A stretch of DNA of 64,000 nt from Mycteria americana (GCF_035582795.1 NC_134373.1:32086501-32150500); one strand, 5' to 3'; positions 1 through 15,500 are shown, numbered from the stretch's first letter. The notes: generated by a model not told the origin, from the sequence alone. Program-made: numbers and translations.

Positions 1-502
1 CTTTCTAAATTCAAACACTTTGCCTGGATCACATTGTCCACTGGAGTCTATAACAAAATCCTAAAGTATTCCAGAGCATATTGTTTGCTTTCACAGCAAT
101 ACATACAGTTTCTGGCATGCAGTCAAGCACTTAAAAAAAGAGGTATCAGTAATATAATCCCAATTCAAGCATTTAGTGGGTACAACTTCATCACTCACAC
201 TGCAACCTTCAGGCATTTAGTAATAAATGAAAACCATTTAGCACATCATTTAAGGAAAAGGAAAAGGCTAACTGCCAAGCCGTATAAAGTTTAAAAGTTT
301 TCTGAAGCACTGCAAGCTGAAAATTATTTCAATGTTTTTACATTGTGGAATTTCAGTGAAATCAGACTCATTGGTTATTCTTGCTAAATTATTAGTCTTT
401 TACCTCTGACTTATTTTATCCTGGTATATTCTTTATAAATGTGCTGGGTATTGAAAATCTGCAGCATTTTGATGTTTGAAAAGTTCTGAAAAAGTGTTGG
501 AA
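1..502 (-). other. HACD2: HACD2 3' untranslated region (partial)
   Basis: AT-rich sequence immediately after the HACD2 stop codon. It has no convincing coding potential and no AATAAA or ATTAAA on the minus strand, so the mRNA probably extends past the left edge. The 86-codon plus-strand reading frame here is not credible as a gene. Confidence 0.7.
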
Positions 503-585
503 TTACTCCGACTTCTTGTGTTCTTCAGTGTGGGAGAGTACCTTTCGCCTCTGATGTAGCATATGAAAATACAGCTGAGGAAAGA
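503..585 (-). CDS. HACD2: HACD2 coding exon 7 (C-terminus, stop)
   Basis: Acceptor CTTCAG at 586-587, then [18 protein letters not shown] and TEEHKKSE followed by TAA at 505-503. The basic cytosolic tail ends in KKSE, a KKxx COPI-type ER-retrieval signal (human ends KKFE). The 3' UTR continues toward position 1. I found no AATAAA-type polyadenylation signal on this strand between 502 and 1, so the transcript end lies outside the window. Confidence 0.94.
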
Positions 586-3500
586 CTGAAGAGAAAACAG
601 ACTTAGGTAAATAAAGTATGAAGTGAGGCTTACATGTCAATGTAAGATGCACAGTCACATGCTCAAGGTCATGAATTCTCTATTAAAAGAAAACATGCTT
701 ATCTGCTTTCCGCTCAAGTCATCTATTGCCTTTTATTCTTTAAAGAGAATACGTGATATTGTCCTTAGGCTTCAGGTACTATTTATTTTTTGCTAGAGCA
801 ATCACATTTTTAATTAAATGCAGAATGCCTTATTTAACTCTGCATGTACAAGCAGGATAACAAAAGTTTCCTGAACTGCACACACATAATAGAAAGAAAA
901 TACATTGCAGGGAGGAAAAGGTCCTTCTGAAAGAATGAAATTTCCAGATTTGTTTAATTTCTTATAATTCTAGTGTCACTTTTTCAGGATCTAAGGAACT
1001 TTATAAAAACTGGTGCCACTTTCATCTCTTCTCTCTTTATCCTCCATGCAAAGCTTTTTCTCCTCCTATTTTTAAGACTACATTACACAGTGTGTTTGCA
1101 GAACAACAAAGTAGGGGATGAAAAACATACGTACATAAACAGCAAAAGCTAAAATTGCCATGAGATCCTAAACCTTTGTGAACCATATGAAAATTAAACA
1201 AGGTCAGCATCAGCCTAAATTATATCAGTTACACATGCAAAGTGTTTGTCATATGCATAGGCCAAAGTCTATTTAATTTGTGTACTAAGTTTTTTTTTTT
1301 TCAGGTCAACATTTTTTCCTCTTGGCTTTCTTTACCCTATATTTCATTTCCTTATTGTTTACGCCCTATCCTTATTCACTCCACCAGTGTTAAGGAGTGA
1401 ATACAGCTGTCCAGAGACATAACAGAATACAGAGCCACGTGGTTTCTCCATTAGAAATCTAAGTAACAGGGATCCATTATATGCAAAGAATTTAATGACA
1501 TCTTGTCTGTCAAAATTGACATCTTGCTGGAAAAGTACTAAATTAGAGATTTAAAGTGAGGTAAATGGTAAGATGCAACTATCAAGAATGTAAAAACTCA
1601 ATTTTTAACAAGTTTTCAAAGCTTGCTTTCCTTGTGGTATTAACATTCCCAAAATTTCCATCTTCAGCGGGTTCAGAAGGCATAACTCCTGCATAGGTAG
1701 CTTTTATGAATGAACCACCGAACTATGGTGCAAATCAGTGACTGCAATGAACATTGCTTTTCTTGTATCTCAGGAATACCACAGGAATACCTTCATGTGA
1801 AAAGGCACCTAAGACTGCTTCAGTCCAAGCAGTTGGTTCTCAGAGTTAACGTACCAATTCACAATAACAATTAAAAAATAATAAAAAAAATGAAAAAGAT
1901 TGCATTCAAGTTACGCATCCAGCAAATGATAACAGATCACAGAAAATACCTCATTTAAGAGACAGCAATTTTAATGGAGAAAGCGGGCTAAAATTGTTAC
2001 TTGGGTTCAGCGTGGGTTCTCTCCCACATGGCCTGCCAACTGCAATCTAGCTACTGAACAAGAATGAATTAATACTCATGGTTATTTTGACTAAAAAAAA
2101 AGATATTATTCTGGCTGCTTGGAGTTAGTAACATCACCATTTTTGGAGGAGGGGAACAAGGAGAAACAAATGCATGAAAGGTGTTTTTTTAAGAACAGCT
2201 GGAAAAACTTATGAACCTTGATGTCAGAATTACAAGATGGTTCACTGAAAGTGTAAATGCTTGTTATAGAGACGGCCACACTACTGAAATCTAAGTCTTT
2301 GAATATGGTTTATCATTCTGCACAAACAACAAGATTCATATAAAGATAGCTGCAGAGACAACTAACAGCAGCAACATCATCACTACATTATTCTGCGTGT
2401 TAGACTTTGTTTGCACATTTAAATTTGCTAAAGGCTTCTGTGTTCCTATTCCCCATTTCGAAGCAGCAAAGCCAAATCTTCATTCCATCTATAGTAACAT
2501 CACCACAGATTATGTCAATTCAAGTTAATTCAACATAAATGGTCCCCTACCCACTAACGCAAAAGCAATGTTCTTATTCCTGATAAAGAACTAAATTTTT
2601 AGAAGCTGTTTTGAACTTTGTTCTCCTAAAAGTCTGTAAGTGGGGGAAAAAAATATGAAGATGTCAACATTTGCCAAGTACCACCACAGTTATTTAAAAT
2701 TCCCAGTGTAAGAGAAAAAAACATGTATCACTGTTTTGCAGGTGTTGGTAGAAAGCAACCCTTGCAGTTTTTACTCTGACTTTTTTCTTTAGATAATTTT
2801 CAAAATTAATTTTGCAAAATTAGTTAGTTATATGTATGTTAATCCCACAATTATTAGCTTTTCCTGTGACAGCTTTTAATATTAAAAAAAAAAAAAAAAA
2901 AAAACCAAAAAACCAACCCTAACACACTCATACTTACTTGGAATGTAAGAGATCATAACCAGGATCAGGAATGTATAGTAGTCAAAAGAAAAATTGTACT
3001 TGTTAGGTAAACTAATGGAATACAAGCCAGACTGCCTGACGAAGGGTAATGCAGCATATATTGTGAGTAATTCGCCTGAGACTCCCATTGGATACAATAC
3101 TATAAACAAAGTGTACCTAGAACAAAACATTTACAGAAAGGATTAAAAGTTATGACAAACTCTGACAAAGTGTTTGTTAAATGCCATTATGGATATTCAA
3201 ATTTTAAATTCCCAACTCAGTATTTATTCCCCTTGGCTCTTATTTGATTACTGCCTGGCAAGGCGTGAATTTTATTGCAAGATAAGTATTCAAATCAGCA
3301 ATCAGTTTGAGTTATTTAAAGATGACCTTTGAGGATCTGAAAACTATCTTTAAAACTATTCTTCCCCACCTCCCAACCCACTTTGTTACTTTCATTTCTG
3401 AACACTTTGGTAGAGGTCATTACATCACTTAAAATGGGGTCAAACACAGCTGATATTAATCAATGAGCTTACAGACTGTTACAAGCACAACCCTTGGATT

Positions 3501-6500
3501 CAAGGGTTACTGTTAAATGTCAGTTTACTTACTGTTACCCTTTACTGTTAAATGTCAGTTTCTGATAAACACAATCACTTTGTAAACGGGACTGAGTTCT
3601 GAAAAACTACTCTTTCAGCTTACAATGTGATTTTTTAGCCCAGAAATCTGCTGGAAAGAAGCTAGGAAGTCACATTCACAAACAGGGCAACTACCTCAAG
3701 GTAGAATCTAATTTTTCGTACTGCAACTATTTCACAAGATAAATATCCCTGTCAAATCAGCGCTTTAAGGCTATCATTTCTATTATGCCACCTACCTGGC
3801 CCATTTGATGAGATAAGGGAGATGGTTTAACAAGCTAAACGTATAAAAAGAATAACGGATTATCTCGGTGATTGTCCAGGCCACTACAAACAACAGGACA
3901 CTATCTTCAGTTTGTACCTGTAAGAAAGAAAAAATGCTCAATATGAATTCAAGCACTACTAATTACTCACCAGACCCAGGAAAACCTCAAAGAAATCAAT
4001 TCCCATGGGTTGCTTTACGGCATCATTTTAGAGAACAGACTCCAAGAATGAGTTTAAAAGCAACATTAGTATCAACAGTAAAAAACTCTTCTATCACGCT
4101 CCATATTTTTCTAGTTGCTTAACAACAGCTTTGCTTGGTGATCAGATAACTTAAGATCTCCTGTTCTACGCAAGGTAAATTAGTACAAGAAATCCCTGAA
4201 ACGCTGAGAACAACTCGTAACTCTTCCCATTCCTATAGAGTGCCAGCTTCTATTTCAGTCCTATGATTACTTTCTAGTGCAGCAAGCAGAAAGGAAGCTA
4301 ACACATTAGTCTAACTTGATATCTGGTTTAGACTTTATATTCTGATCCTAGTCCGTGCTACTTCTGAGTAGAAACACCGTTTTCCTCTCTCTACAGATGA
4401 GAAACTGAGTCCTAATTTTGAGCAGCAGCAAAACAGCTAACACCAGGATGTAGGCTGGGAGGAGAGAAGAAACAAAAGCTCAGATTGTCTCACCTCAGGT
4501 AAGCTTGAAAACTACCTGCTTCACTGTTCCTTGCTCCTTTTTCTGCTTATTGTATCCAGAATAGTTCCTCTAATGCTACACTCAAGGCTTTATTATGTTT
4601 CACTGCTTTACACCTCTTAGAGCTTTTATTTCAGACACACATCACTGAACCAGCTTTTACTCCCTTCACATTTTGAAGGTTAATCTTTAAAAGCATGTAT
4701 TTTAAAATGAATTATTAGATTTATTAGTTTTGGGAGCATAATTATGAGGTTTAAGTTTCAGGTGGAATAATACTGATGAAGAAGTAAATGGGGTCACATA
4801 CCCACACTACAAACTCTTGAGAGCGCAAACATGATTTTTATGCAGCCCTCCCCATCCTTCCCTCCCCTTCAACAGAATTCTCAGCTGTATGAGTACCTTG
4901 AGCCCAAATTCAGTGGATCATGGGAACAAAAAGAGCTCAACCACAGGGGCCTGCATTTTCTTTTTTCCTCCAACTCTGAAAAAAGGGAAGTCAGTAGGTG
5001 TGGGTGGTACACCCTATTCATCTTGGGCAAAGTACATGTACAAACAAAAAAAGGAACAAGAAAATATATGGGCAATCAGAAACCTTTTAATAGGAGGGGA
5101 CTGATCATATATTTGTGTGTAAAAATGCTCATGAGGATTACCCATAAAAAGCTTTCTGGTACAGACTACAAAACCCAGAAAGATTTATATAGAAATCTTG
5201 GGATATCTTGAAATGTAGAATTGCTGTTAATCTATATTCTGCTGTGTATAGCTTTTCAAGTTACTTTCATTGCATTTTGCAGCAAATGCACCTTGTCTTT
5301 CTTCCACATAAAACTCTGATAATTTGCTTATATATTAACCTCCCTTACCTCATCATAAAAGAACAAAATCCAAAACTTATTTGAAGATTTTCAGAGAAGA
5401 GACCAAATCTGTTTTTGCATTGCTACAGGATCCTAATCTTGTTTGGGGTCTGCTTTATAAGCAAGACTTAGTTCTCAACCTGGAAGAGTTAACAGCACTT
5501 CATGGATGATGCTGTTCCCAAGGAGCAACATGCTTCACAAGCACTCCAGAGCTGCATCTTCTGGTCAAATCAGGAGTAGCAGCTTAGTGAGTTCATCTAA
5601 ACCTATGCGTCACAGACTTCAACCTGTACTTTGAAACCCCACTTCTTTCCCTAACTATTCAAGTCGGTAAAATCAACAAACAAAAATTTGTAGCTTGAAG
5701 TAGCACCCAAGGACATGAGCAAGGACAAGAAACTGTGAAGCTAACAGCGAATGATAACACGTAGAAGTAGAAAATCTGGCAGTTACAATCCAGTTCTATC
5801 ACAGGACTTCTGTAACACTGCCTTCTCAGGTCTAGTCTTTCCCATCTACTTTAATATTAGAACTGTGTTTAGAAGTTATTAAAACAGTTCACACCATTAT
5901 AAAACACACACACAACCCTGTTAAGGTCACTTAACAAAGAATCACTTATTGTGTCTTTATAGCTTGTGTCCCTTTTTAAGGAAGAAAGAATACTGGAAAT
6001 TGGTGGTAGTTTTCATACAACAGTGACCTATACAGTGTTCAAATAGTTCCGTTCTGTGCAGTAAGTAACAGAAGACTACAGTGCATTTTATCATAATATT
6101 TTAACGCCATTCCACAGCTCATCATTAAAAAGTAATTTTCTTACACACTAACAGATCTGTCAGAAGTCTGTCACTATTAGAATATCTCTTTGAGGACTGA
6201 CAATTTTTCAATACTTGAAATAACGAAGTCTGAGATGCACATTATCGAACCCCTGGGAACTGATTTACAAAACAGTCTCTCCAGAGTCTTATTCATTTAG
6301 GCACTGCTAATGCTGCATTTGTATTGTTCCTCTTCCAAGTTGAGGATAAGGGAGATAGTACAGCCAATAAACAGTAGACCCTTAATAAACCACTAAGCCC
6401 AATGCTACCCTCAGAACTCAATTCCTCTTCCTCTACTTTTTCATGCCAGTCTTTGAAGGAGGTGTTAGACAAGTCAAAGCACATTTTACACTTTATCTAC

Positions 6501-9500
6501 AACTTATTTGTCCAACTGCCTTAATAAGGGTCAATCATACCACAGGAATAATTTTTTGGCACGTGTTTCAAACCAATTTATCATAAAGGAGGGTCCTGAA
6601 TATATTTTAGCTTATCTTCAATACTATGAATAGCAGACAACGTTTGTTAAAATATAAGAGAATCCATAGCCTTTCAAGATGCAAAGATGAGAACTGGGAA
6701 TTGACAAAATAAAGCCTGAGAGGTTTTTACTGTTCTCCTTATGCATGAAAAGAGAAATTCTATAGATTTCTCCACATTAAGAGTAACAGTTTGACAAATT
6801 ATTTGCAGAAAATTTCGGCTAAACACATAACTAAGCAATCCATTGCAGAAGAGTAAAACCAGCAGCACTATGCAACTATAATGATGAAACACCACATCTC
6901 CCTCCAGAGCGCTGGTTCTCTGGTACATCAATTTAAAAAAAAAAAAAAAAGGAAGCTTCACAGTAGGCACAAAGGGCCTCACAGACATTTGTGTTATACA
7001 GTAATACTCAAATTTTACATAGATGTAAAGCAGTGACGAATCAGGCTTTTCAACTGCACCCACCCATTTAGAGTTCTGAACTTGCCAGTGTGGACTTCTT
7101 TTACTACAACTAGTCTTAAATATCATAAATTAAGATGTTCTTCTCTCTTTGAGTATGCTTTACTACTGGTTGAAGTTGTCAGTTCACAACTGCAGATACT
7201 GGAGTCTTAATTACCAGCTCAATATGCTGTACATGTCATCTTCACACCACCCCTTTTGACTGTCTGTTCTAGAAAGGTTCTTCTAAATATATACCATACT
7301 TAACTGCAACTTATCTGTAACTGCACCCAATTGGATAAGCATTAAATCACTGCTGACACCATTTTTTAATTACCCATCAGAGCTGGGTGCGGAATTATCT
7401 ATCACGACGGAACTCTACGAAGGCCTGCCATGATGTCACCAGATGATCTCATTGTTCACACAAATTCAAAAGGACAACTTTGAACTGAAGGGCACCTTCT
7501 GTTCTCCTATGCCTACTTTCTTCTAGCACTTCACGCCAGTCTGCTCATTCTCTTCCCTCCTTTGTAGGAGAAACAGTAAAATTCACCAAAGCGATTCCTT
7601 TCCGACGTAATGACAAAACGATTACAAGTACTGTATCACATGCCAGGCCCTCCTCCACTAAGCTAACAGCTACTCATATGGTGGAGGTAAGGGGAATCTC
7701 ATTGCTACCCAAAGAAGTGTGCAGTGCTTTAACATTTGCCATGCTTTAACATTTATTATAAATGCTTTCATATTGAATTTAACAACACATTAGCACTAAA
7801 TTCAACAAAAAGCACAAACATGTTAGTGGCAAGAAGCATGCTTCAAATCACATCACATATCTAGAAGTGTATTCTGACAGAAAGGAGGGATGCAATACAG
7901 ATGTTTCTTCTTTTAACTATATTATATATGAAAACAGTCTGGAAAAGCAAGATACTGAACAAGTCTCACTCAAAAAGTTAAAGAGGAAAACTGCGTTTTA
8001 TTTTACAAGAACCTCATCATGCAACTGCATAGCTTACAAGTTCCATAAAGCTGTGTGAGAATTTAATCCTGGACTTCACCATGGAGCTCACTTGTGCAGA
8101 CAGCCCTTTAGAAAAAGTAGAACACTCGTGACACTTTCAGTACATCTCCCCAGGTGAGACTGCATGCTCTCTGGTTGGGGGGAAGGGGAGGGGTCAGAAT
8201 ACAGCCTCTTCATTTGATTTATTTGCTCTAAGTCATAGGTGAAAAACTCATCACAGGATTCCTCATCCTTACCATTCTTATGCCCACTTTCTAAGACATT
8301 AAAAAAGTAACACAATACAGTCTCTCACAAGACTTTAACCAAAAGACCACACGAATGTGAGGAAAAGGCTGCGTGTAATATTGTTGAAAGAACCCTTGTT
8401 AAAAAAATCCTTGTTAAAAATTGAATGTTAGCCTGAACTTGTTGCTCACATTTTCTCCCATTTTGCTGGTTTTCTCTGGTGAGAATGTGGGCATAAGTTT
8501 CAAAAAACCTAACCCACAATCATTTTACAGACTTCCCTTTGATGTCTAACAGACAACACATGGAATAATTCTAATCCATGCAATCCAACCTTTAACATTT
8601 GGGTTACTTCAAAACAGGAGGCAATTCATAAAAATGGATTACCGCTGTTCTTCATGAAGCACCAGGTACCCCAACATTACACAGGTAACAAGCAAAACTA
8701 CAGGCATATCTCTTTAAAAATATTTTATACATATATCTAAAATCTAATGCCTTGGGATTACGGCTTTTTTTTGTTCAAAATCTAGTATTTATCTCCAGTG
8801 AATTAACAGAGACTGGAGTACATTTATTTGCACCAAAAGTGAAATCCATACAGAAGATAAGTATTTACAAGATTTTGAGTTTATTGAGAAAAATAATGTT
8901 CTTCCACTTTAAATAGCATGAAACTAAGGCTCCACATGAACAAGCATCATAGTATCAGAAAGGGCTGTTAATTATTAGGAACTACAGTGACTTATGTTAC
9001 TCTGCATGTGGATGGACGCTCTGATAACAGGTTTGGAGTAAGGAAGAGAAAGCAGCTTGCCTGAAGGCCTGGTAATGAGACAAGCTCCTTAAGACATTCT
9101 CCATGTCAAGTCACAAAAGGTCTTATGCATATAATGACACTAGATGACCATCACTTATTTCAGGCAGCCATGCTGACACTGGCATCAAGACTAATTTCTT
9201 TCTTTAATGAGAAGAAAAACAGTAAGATTGGTTGGCTAAAGTAACAGCACAGATGCAGCATATCTGGGCTACTGCAAGGTATTCAGATGACATGAAAATC
9301 AGTCAGCATGAGCAGTATCAATTAAAGCATGTTTAGATTTTAAAATAACGGTCAGGAATAATTTTCAAATAAGATTGCTTCCAAAAGATTCTGCAGAGAT
9401 TTGTATAAAGTGCAGCAATACTTGGTATGGTAAGCAACGAGAAAAAACATGCAGGCCCCAAAACCCACCTACACTTGAATGTAAGAAAAATGAATGAAGG

Positions 9501-12500
9501 ACAGAGGGAAGATTATCCTGGAAAGTGGTAACGGAGAACATCCAGGCATTGCTGTGCACAAACAGTTCAGGGGGAGCTTCCACATGCCATGGTAAAGAAA
9601 GCAAATTGTGTATGAAAGAGGGGGCAGTGAGGAGATTTTGCTATTAATTATGGCACTAGTGAGATCAATACTAGAACGCTGTCCCAAATTCTGGGTTCCA
9701 TATTACACACTGGAACCTCTTTAACTTTCAGTAAGGACTGCAAAATCTATTCAGGAGCTAGATGTCTTATGGTGAAAGAATCAGACCTCGACCTATTTGA
9801 TTGTCAAGAAAAGATGATGTCAGATTTATTTTTATTCCTTTTGATCCACAGAAAATCACATAAACAATTTCACATTGGGATACAAACAGAAGTCATTTTA
9901 AGATGACAAAACAAGCCAGTGATCAAGACTTGCTTTTCACCATGGGTCATTAGTTTTTCTATCTATTTTGTAGCTTAACTTACCTCTTTTACACTATGTG
10001 TTACTGCCCACGTCAGGAAAACCCTTGACATCACTTGGAAAGCAGTCAGAACAACAGAAGAGGGAACAATGCCTGGAAGATATTTTGCAATTAGTAAATA
10101 TTCCAGACTATTGGGGTGGGAGGTGGGGGTGGGGAAATAAAACACAGATAAGCCAAAGTCCAGTTATTTGAAATTTTTTGAAGGAAAGCATTTAATTTTT
10201 TTAAATTGACAATATAAAGTCTGTCCTGTGGTAGGTTATTACAGCCTAATGCAATGCAATGCCCTGACAAGACTTTGTGCATCAAAATGCAAATAAAAGT
10301 AACCAGTCTTGTTGCAGTCATAGCACATTCCTTAATACAGAAAACAGCTGAATAAGATGATATAACTTCAATCAAATAGCTTTTGGGATACAGTCTTTCA
10401 AATAAACGCTGTTTGATTATAATATCCAAGATACTCTTCATTACTGTGATTTAAAAAGTAAAAACAATAAAGATGTTTTGCACAGTATATCCCAAAAAAC
10501 AGCAAGCAAAAAGTGTAACTACTTTGAAGAAACACTGATCTAGCCCATATTCTGATAGATACAAAGTATATAACTCCTTCCTCAGAATACAACTTTTTAA
10601 AAAAACAAAACAAACCCCAAGGAATAGCTGATGCATTGGTAGGTACCGAAACAATTTTAAGATTTTTCTCAAGGAAGCAGATTTCATTGGTTCTTCTAAG
10701 GAAGTTCTGAGGTGCTAATTAAACTACCACTAAAAGGATCCTACACACCCAGGTCTGACAGAGCAGGAATAGTTTTAGACTGCAACCTTACACAAAATTT
10801 CTGAACTTCACAGCACAAAGTTTTATTTTCTTCCAATTGCATGATGAAGACAAATGCAAGAGCAGTTGCAGCTCCTAATACACAGTAAAAAGTGCTTCTA
10901 AAACTAATGCAAATCACAGCAAGCAACACAACAGCCTCAGAAAGATGTAAAGACCAAATTGGAAAGTGGAAGAGGAAGAAAGAGTAAGAAAAGCCAAAAG
11001 CAAGTTTCATTAGAATTATTTTCAGTCACACAGTCGTCATGTTCATCTTCTTTCAGAGTATAAAGAGGGAAAAATCCTACAAACACAGTTCTCTTCAGTT
11101 CTATCACATATTGTTCATAATCTAATTTCTGTTGTAAAACCTCAGGGCAGAATTTCTGTTACTCAGACAACACAAAAGGGGGTGCTATAAAATCCCACAA
11201 TCTGTACTCATTAAAGGCTCACTCCTACAATATAACAGACCTTTTCTTTTATACAATTTAGATCATCCCTTCCTAAGCAAGATAAACTAATGTTCTTGCA
11301 AAGGAATCTATAAATAAGCCAAAAAGACTGTGTAGGAATCATCCAAGATTTTCTCACAAGAAAGACAAACCAGGTTTTTCATTACAGCCAAGACAATGCC
11401 AATCTATGCCAAAAACAGGAGATCAAAACAAGTGACTCGCCAGGTACAATTTATGTAAACTTTACTTGCCTCTAATTGAGCGCAACTCATTGCACTGAAA
11501 AGGTACCTGACAGACAATTTTAAACTTGCTATTTTTAAAAACATGTCACCACTTATCCAACACTGTACATGCCAAAGCAGTGCCTGAGAGGGGGCTCAGG
11601 TCCAGAACCAAGCAGCAAGCAAGCCATGCCCAGACCTCTTCCTGATCCTGGACTAAGCCGCCCACCCCCAGCAGGAAATCCTCCAACTCCCAACAAGTGC
11701 TTCCTCTCTCCCAGGGGGTTCCCGACCGAGAACAGGCTGTAGGCATAGCTTACAGGTGGAGCCCTCGTATCCCTCCTAACTGAGCAGGCTAAAGCAAAGT
11801 CAACCGGTGCTGACTTTGGCTTACCAGAGGGTTACTGGTAAGCATCGCTATGGTAGGAGGCTGGTACTGTAGTGATTCTGTAGGCTGGGCCTGTACTTAC
11901 CAAGCCTTCTTGCTTTTCTTCTCCATTCCCTTCACAAACTCCCTGTACTACTATTGCTTCTTCATTTTGGTGGCTCCTATCACTGCTTTCCATACCAAGT
12001 TCCCCCAGGCAGAAGCTCTTCCATTTTATCAATGCCATTCATACACTTGGATTCCGTCTGCTACACAAGTCAAGGAATTGCATGTTCACTTTCCATTTGC
12101 CTGTCCTTCAGTCTCTCCTCTTAGTCTCTGGCCTACATTACGTCCTCTCTCCATGTAGAGCTCTCCTTCATTTTTGAAATCTTTGCCACATGCCAAAGTT
12201 CTGTTCTCAACCATGCTTGACAGAGACATTCCCCTATCAATCTTCGTATTTTGAAGAACTTGCCTCACAGATGCTAACTTTTCAGATTCTACTGAAAAGA
12301 TGTAGAGAGAAAAGTTATGCTGATACACACAGCCATCTGTCACAGATAAGCTCCTCTATTGACAGAGAATTATAGCTCTAGTTATAGCAATTAGTTTAGC
12401 AGGGGCAAAGGAATCTGCAAATTTCCTGTTTCTCCTTGCATAGAAACTTTTATCAAAGTCAGTAGGACTACAGCAGACAGCAGCAGTGTATCCAGCTGTG

Positions 12501-15500
12501 CAAAAAACCCTCATTTTATTTAGCTGACAAATGCTTCCATTAACAGGAAAAAAAAATCCATGGGCAGTTATAAAATAAGTGGGTTTTTGTAAAAAACTTT
12601 GATAGGGCAAGCAAAGAGATAGAGTTATAATGGTATAAAATGTTGCAACATTCCACTAATGGCTCTCTTCACTAATATTAAATTGTGTGACTGAGGATAA
12701 CATGGGCTAAATGGATCCACATCTCAAATCAACTGAGACAGAATTATTAGCTTTGCACATAGACAGGCTGCTACAGTCATCTTGTTTGCTGTTCTGCACC
12801 AGCCTGGAAGGTGAAACACAGGACTCGCTCCTGCTATTGACTGATTTGTGCGGACATATACTCTAGAGCATGAGGAAAAGATAATCCAATTAAGTTTTTT
12901 ACACTCTTTCTTAGATTTAGTACCAGTAAACATTAGCATCTGCAAGTTTAGCTTAAGAAAACAGTAAAGCATTATAGATTTAGGACAGTAAAATAGCATT
13001 TTATTTGCAAGTTTTTTTGCCCAGTGTTCTGAGATTTAACTTGTCCTTCTTGCCACTTGTTAAATAAGACTTCAAAAATTTCACATTTTCTTATTAATTT
13101 TTGACAAATTTTTTGAAAGTAAGTATGGTTTATTCTGGTAAAAAACAGTAATTGAGATTTAGTAAAATAAAACAGTATTGGAAAGACTGCCTTGGCAGCA
13201 TAGGCAACTATATGATACATATAGTTTACTCTGAGAAGCCTTTACATTAATTTGAGGAGTATATGATCATTCATTTCTTGGGATGATCTGTGCACAGTCT
13301 ACAAACTGCCCTTTATAAGATAACATTTTCAGAGTAACTGAATTATTCAGGAAGGGCAGAACTACTTTATCAAATACAGAATTAGACTGCCCTCTGCTGA
13401 CAAATGTATGTATATGATTTTAAGTTTTCCAACTACTACATTTGGTTATTAAAAAAAAATAAACTTTTGCATAGAAATTCAATATGAACCTACTTGTACC
13501 ATAGCAATACACCCTCCAATATGTAGACTGCTTGTCCAATACATGAAAAATAGCAGGTTTGTAGCTGCAGCTTTAGGAACCTTAATGCCATCTTACTCTT
13601 TGAACAGTAGCTAGCAAACATTCAGATAGGAGCTCAAACACTTATATTTAAAATCACAAGACCAACTACCTGAACATAAGACTGTCTCTTTGTGAAGACT
13701 GGATTGTTTAGAAAAACCAGAGTTAAACAAAGGTATGCAGAGAGGCACTGCTCCCTTTTATAGCACTTTGGCTTTGATCTTGCAGAGATTGTGACACATC
13801 ATCTATTCTACGAACAAAGCATCCAAACGCTGAGGCCAAACTGTTCACTACTCGTGACGACTAACAAACCAGACAAGATGCAATCCTGTCGCTCAGACAT
13901 GAGACTCTTCAGGTTGACTGAACCATGACACTGCTACTGACCCCAGGCCACGTATACACCAATGAGTTCCTGCTGCCAAACTAACAAACAAGCCTCACAG
14001 TACAGGCTAACAAGAATTGTTGAGTCAAGCCTTAAGTAATTCTTACTCTCCCAAACAGTCCCATTATTAAAGCACAGCCACACCTGGGATAAAGCGTGGT
14101 TACCCCTTCCTAAGTTTACAACACGTATCTATGCTCTAGGGATGTGGGCAAAGTTCTGGTTCTTGAAATGTTATTTTTATTGGAATTTAAATTGCTTCCA
14201 ACTAGAAATTTTTTTTTTTGAGGAAAGACAGCTTGGTACAGAAGATGTAGAGATGGAGAGTAATGATCTACTATAAAACATTTATAAACTGCTCTAACAT
14301 TTGTAGCATTGGAAGGATCTAGATAAAAATAGAATGCCAAGTAATTGAAAACCTGTTATGCTATTTTCCTTTTTGTGATTTAACTTGTCAAATTATTTAG
14401 TAAAAAAATGGAATGTACTTCAAGCAAAAATTAGTGAGTTATGCAAGAATTAAATCTGGCAATTCACAGACCATAACATTTTTAATGCTAATATATTGCT
14501 AAAACTGCTGTCTTCCATAAAAATAATAAAACTGAAAATTTGCAAGCTTACCAAATGCACAGTGCAGAATCTAGAACAAAAAGAAAAATTAAAATCACTA
14601 ACATTTCAAATGAAGCAATTCAGAAACACATTTAGTTCTATCACAAGAGCTTAAGATTCAATATTTGTATTTCAAAGATTAAGTTTCATATTTAGCTCTG
14701 CTCCCCAAGCTTAATAGCAGACAGTAGGCTCCCTTGCCACCCGCTAAAAGGAAAAATTCAGCATTTGTGTGAGGCATATTTCTTACGTTTGCTTTCAAAC
14801 CACTCTATAAATGCTAATGAAAAAACAGGTACCTAGACAGCACTGTTCAAAGGGTGCCTTATTTCTCCTAAAGAAAACACTCATGCAAATATTAGTAACT
14901 GTAGGGAAGAAGACTACACCTACCTCAAGCAAAGCTCCAGTTTGGAAGAATTTCAGGGGCTTTTCTATTGAATAGTAAAGGCTATGGTAGCTACCTTTAG
15001 CCAGGTATGCTCGAACTAGACCAACTGCAATAACAAGCCATCTGAAAGAGAAAAAAAGTCTAAGATAAGGAGACATTAAGCAGAGCATAAATACAAAGAA
15101 ATCCTTAATCCCTCTTTTGGTATCCGAGAAAGCAACAGGCGTACAACTGTCTTGAAAGATACTAACTTTTTGCCTACCTTCTGCAAAACTGAAAACAGTA
15201 AATATTTGGATTCTCTGCAAATTTATCAAAGTTAAAAATTATGCATTTTTTAAACATCTTTCAGCACCAACATGATACCAATATCTTTAATGTCTAAGTT
15301 TATTTTTCAGTGAGCTGTATTTGATTTAGTTATGGAAGGTATTCATGACATTTTAAATAAGATTAGCATCACATTTTGTTTAGCTTAAGCAGAAAACTAT
15401 TTACTGCTAGTCAAAGATCTCTTACCACACCATAACTTAAAGAAGTATGACATAAACAATTCCAATTCAGAAGGCATTCATTTTAATGTTTCAGTTCAAA

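Noticed and set aside
4380..4420. 'ctacagatgagaaactgag', resembling the MIR core start
   Set aside because: The match stops after about 19 bases and the flanks do not continue into MIR.
4831..5211. 126-codon plus-strand open frame
   Set aside because: AT-rich chance frame in an intron; no homology recognised.
6674..7126. 150-codon minus-strand open frame in HACD2 intron 4
   Set aside because: No recognisable domain, passes through a T-homopolymer read as poly-Phe, and no splice context in the HACD2 frame.
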